A stretch of DNA of 64,000 nt from Trissonchulus latispiculum (Eukaryota > Nematoda > Enoplea > Enoplida > Ironidae), in the NCBI GenBank assembly GCA_030248195.1, contig JASAND010028633.1, positions 1 to 64,000 of the forward strand. The letters are read 5' to 3'. Both the position numbers and the translations under genes were made by a program. Under the pieces are notes generated by a model. It saw only the letters and a program-made list of their open reading frames with translations. It was not told where the DNA came from and did not search any database. This document shows positions 63,557 through 64,000 of the stretch, one piece after another; position 1 is the first letter of the stretch; each line of letters starts with the position of its first letter.

Positions 63557-64000
63557 ATCTTATGTTTGGGACAGGGTCCAGTTACCGCGCGGATGGCAGT
63601 CTGGGCGTCTGCTGCTTTTTTCTTCAACACGTCTACCCTATTTTGAAAGAAATATTTCTACACCTGCTGGAAAAATCGAGTTTCAATATCCTTCCGCCGA
63701 CAATGAAAAGTTTGATGATTCCAAGCCATATTCTAGCACTGCATTCAAACGAATCCAGAGCCGGCTGTATAATTCGTCGGAGGAAAAGTCGTTCCACCAG
63801 GTAATACAGGATGTAATGCAAATTAAAGTAATGCATTACTTCGACTCACGCCTACATAGAAATCAATTAGTTGCTTTTCTGCACTTAAAGTTTAGCAAAA
63901 AATTCGTACTTTTCCTGATTATGAGCTTGACGCTTCCAACTTTTTCTCGGTACATGTGGGACCTTTTAATGCTTACATGCGAAATGTGCAGCCAAAACTG
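63557..64000. other. Region with no gene seen
   Basis: No supported feature before the window end. Confidence 0.35.

Noticed and set aside
62046..63630. Several Gly/Pro-rich frames on both strands
   Set aside because: They lie in the GGGGCCCC arrays of a hAT element and exist on both strands.

Overview
The window is animal (metazoan, invertebrate-like) nuclear DNA. It is AT-rich and has GT/AG spliceosomal introns, a 5'-truncated non-LTR retrotransposon, tRNA-derived SINEs, hAT, Tc1-like and CACTA-like miniature transposons, microsatellites and one large satellite array. I see no prokaryotic operons, rRNA genes or CRISPR. The exact lineage cannot be read from the sequence.

Layout. 0-16 kb is a mosaic of transposons. 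It holds a 0.9 kb near-perfect palindrome, another foldback at 3 kb, the LINE fragment at 5.9 kb, two foldback elements with 7-bp target duplications, two full-length sister hAT elements of about 1.08 kb, a GGCCGGCC-rich hAT element with another foldback nested in it, and a degenerate hAT MITE. 17-20.7 kb is a diverged tandem duplication with tRNA-derived SINEs. 20.7-31.6 kb is a large inverted structure. Its arms (21.9-22.95 and 29.4-30.05 kb, with a further inverted pair at 20.7 and 31.5 kb) enclose about 6.4 kb of satellite of about 100-bp monomers, itself invaded by a hAT element and by a G/C-run element. 31.6-36.8 kb is repeats with little else.

35.7-61.3 kb holds the only host gene I can reconstruct, on the minus strand. 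About 24 very small exons (24-232 nt) join in one frame with canonical splice sites and encode at least about 825 residues. Most of the protein is Ser/Pro/Gln-rich and disordered. There is one short helical, TPR-like segment, and the C-terminal end carries two C2H2 fingers of the kind seen at the N-terminus of R2/NeSL-type retrotransposon proteins. Introns 12-20 alternate strictly between phase 0 and phase 1, which suggests growth by duplication of a two-exon module. Its introns are full of MITEs, and one intron is almost entirely a transposon. 61.3-64 kb holds a cluster of AACCCGGGTT palindromes and a 1.46 kb hAT element built from GGGGCCCC words.

Two patterns stand out. First, many of the non-autonomous DNA transposons here have ends packed with repeats of a short perfect palindrome, and each family uses a different word (GGGTACCC/CCCGCGGG, GGCCGGCC, GGAGCTCC, GGGGCCCC, CCGGGCCCGG, GGATATCC, TTCGCGAA). 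Second, a dispersed family with long G or C runs, 5-bp target duplications and an internal CCGGCTTCGCCGG-type hairpin recurs at least eight times.
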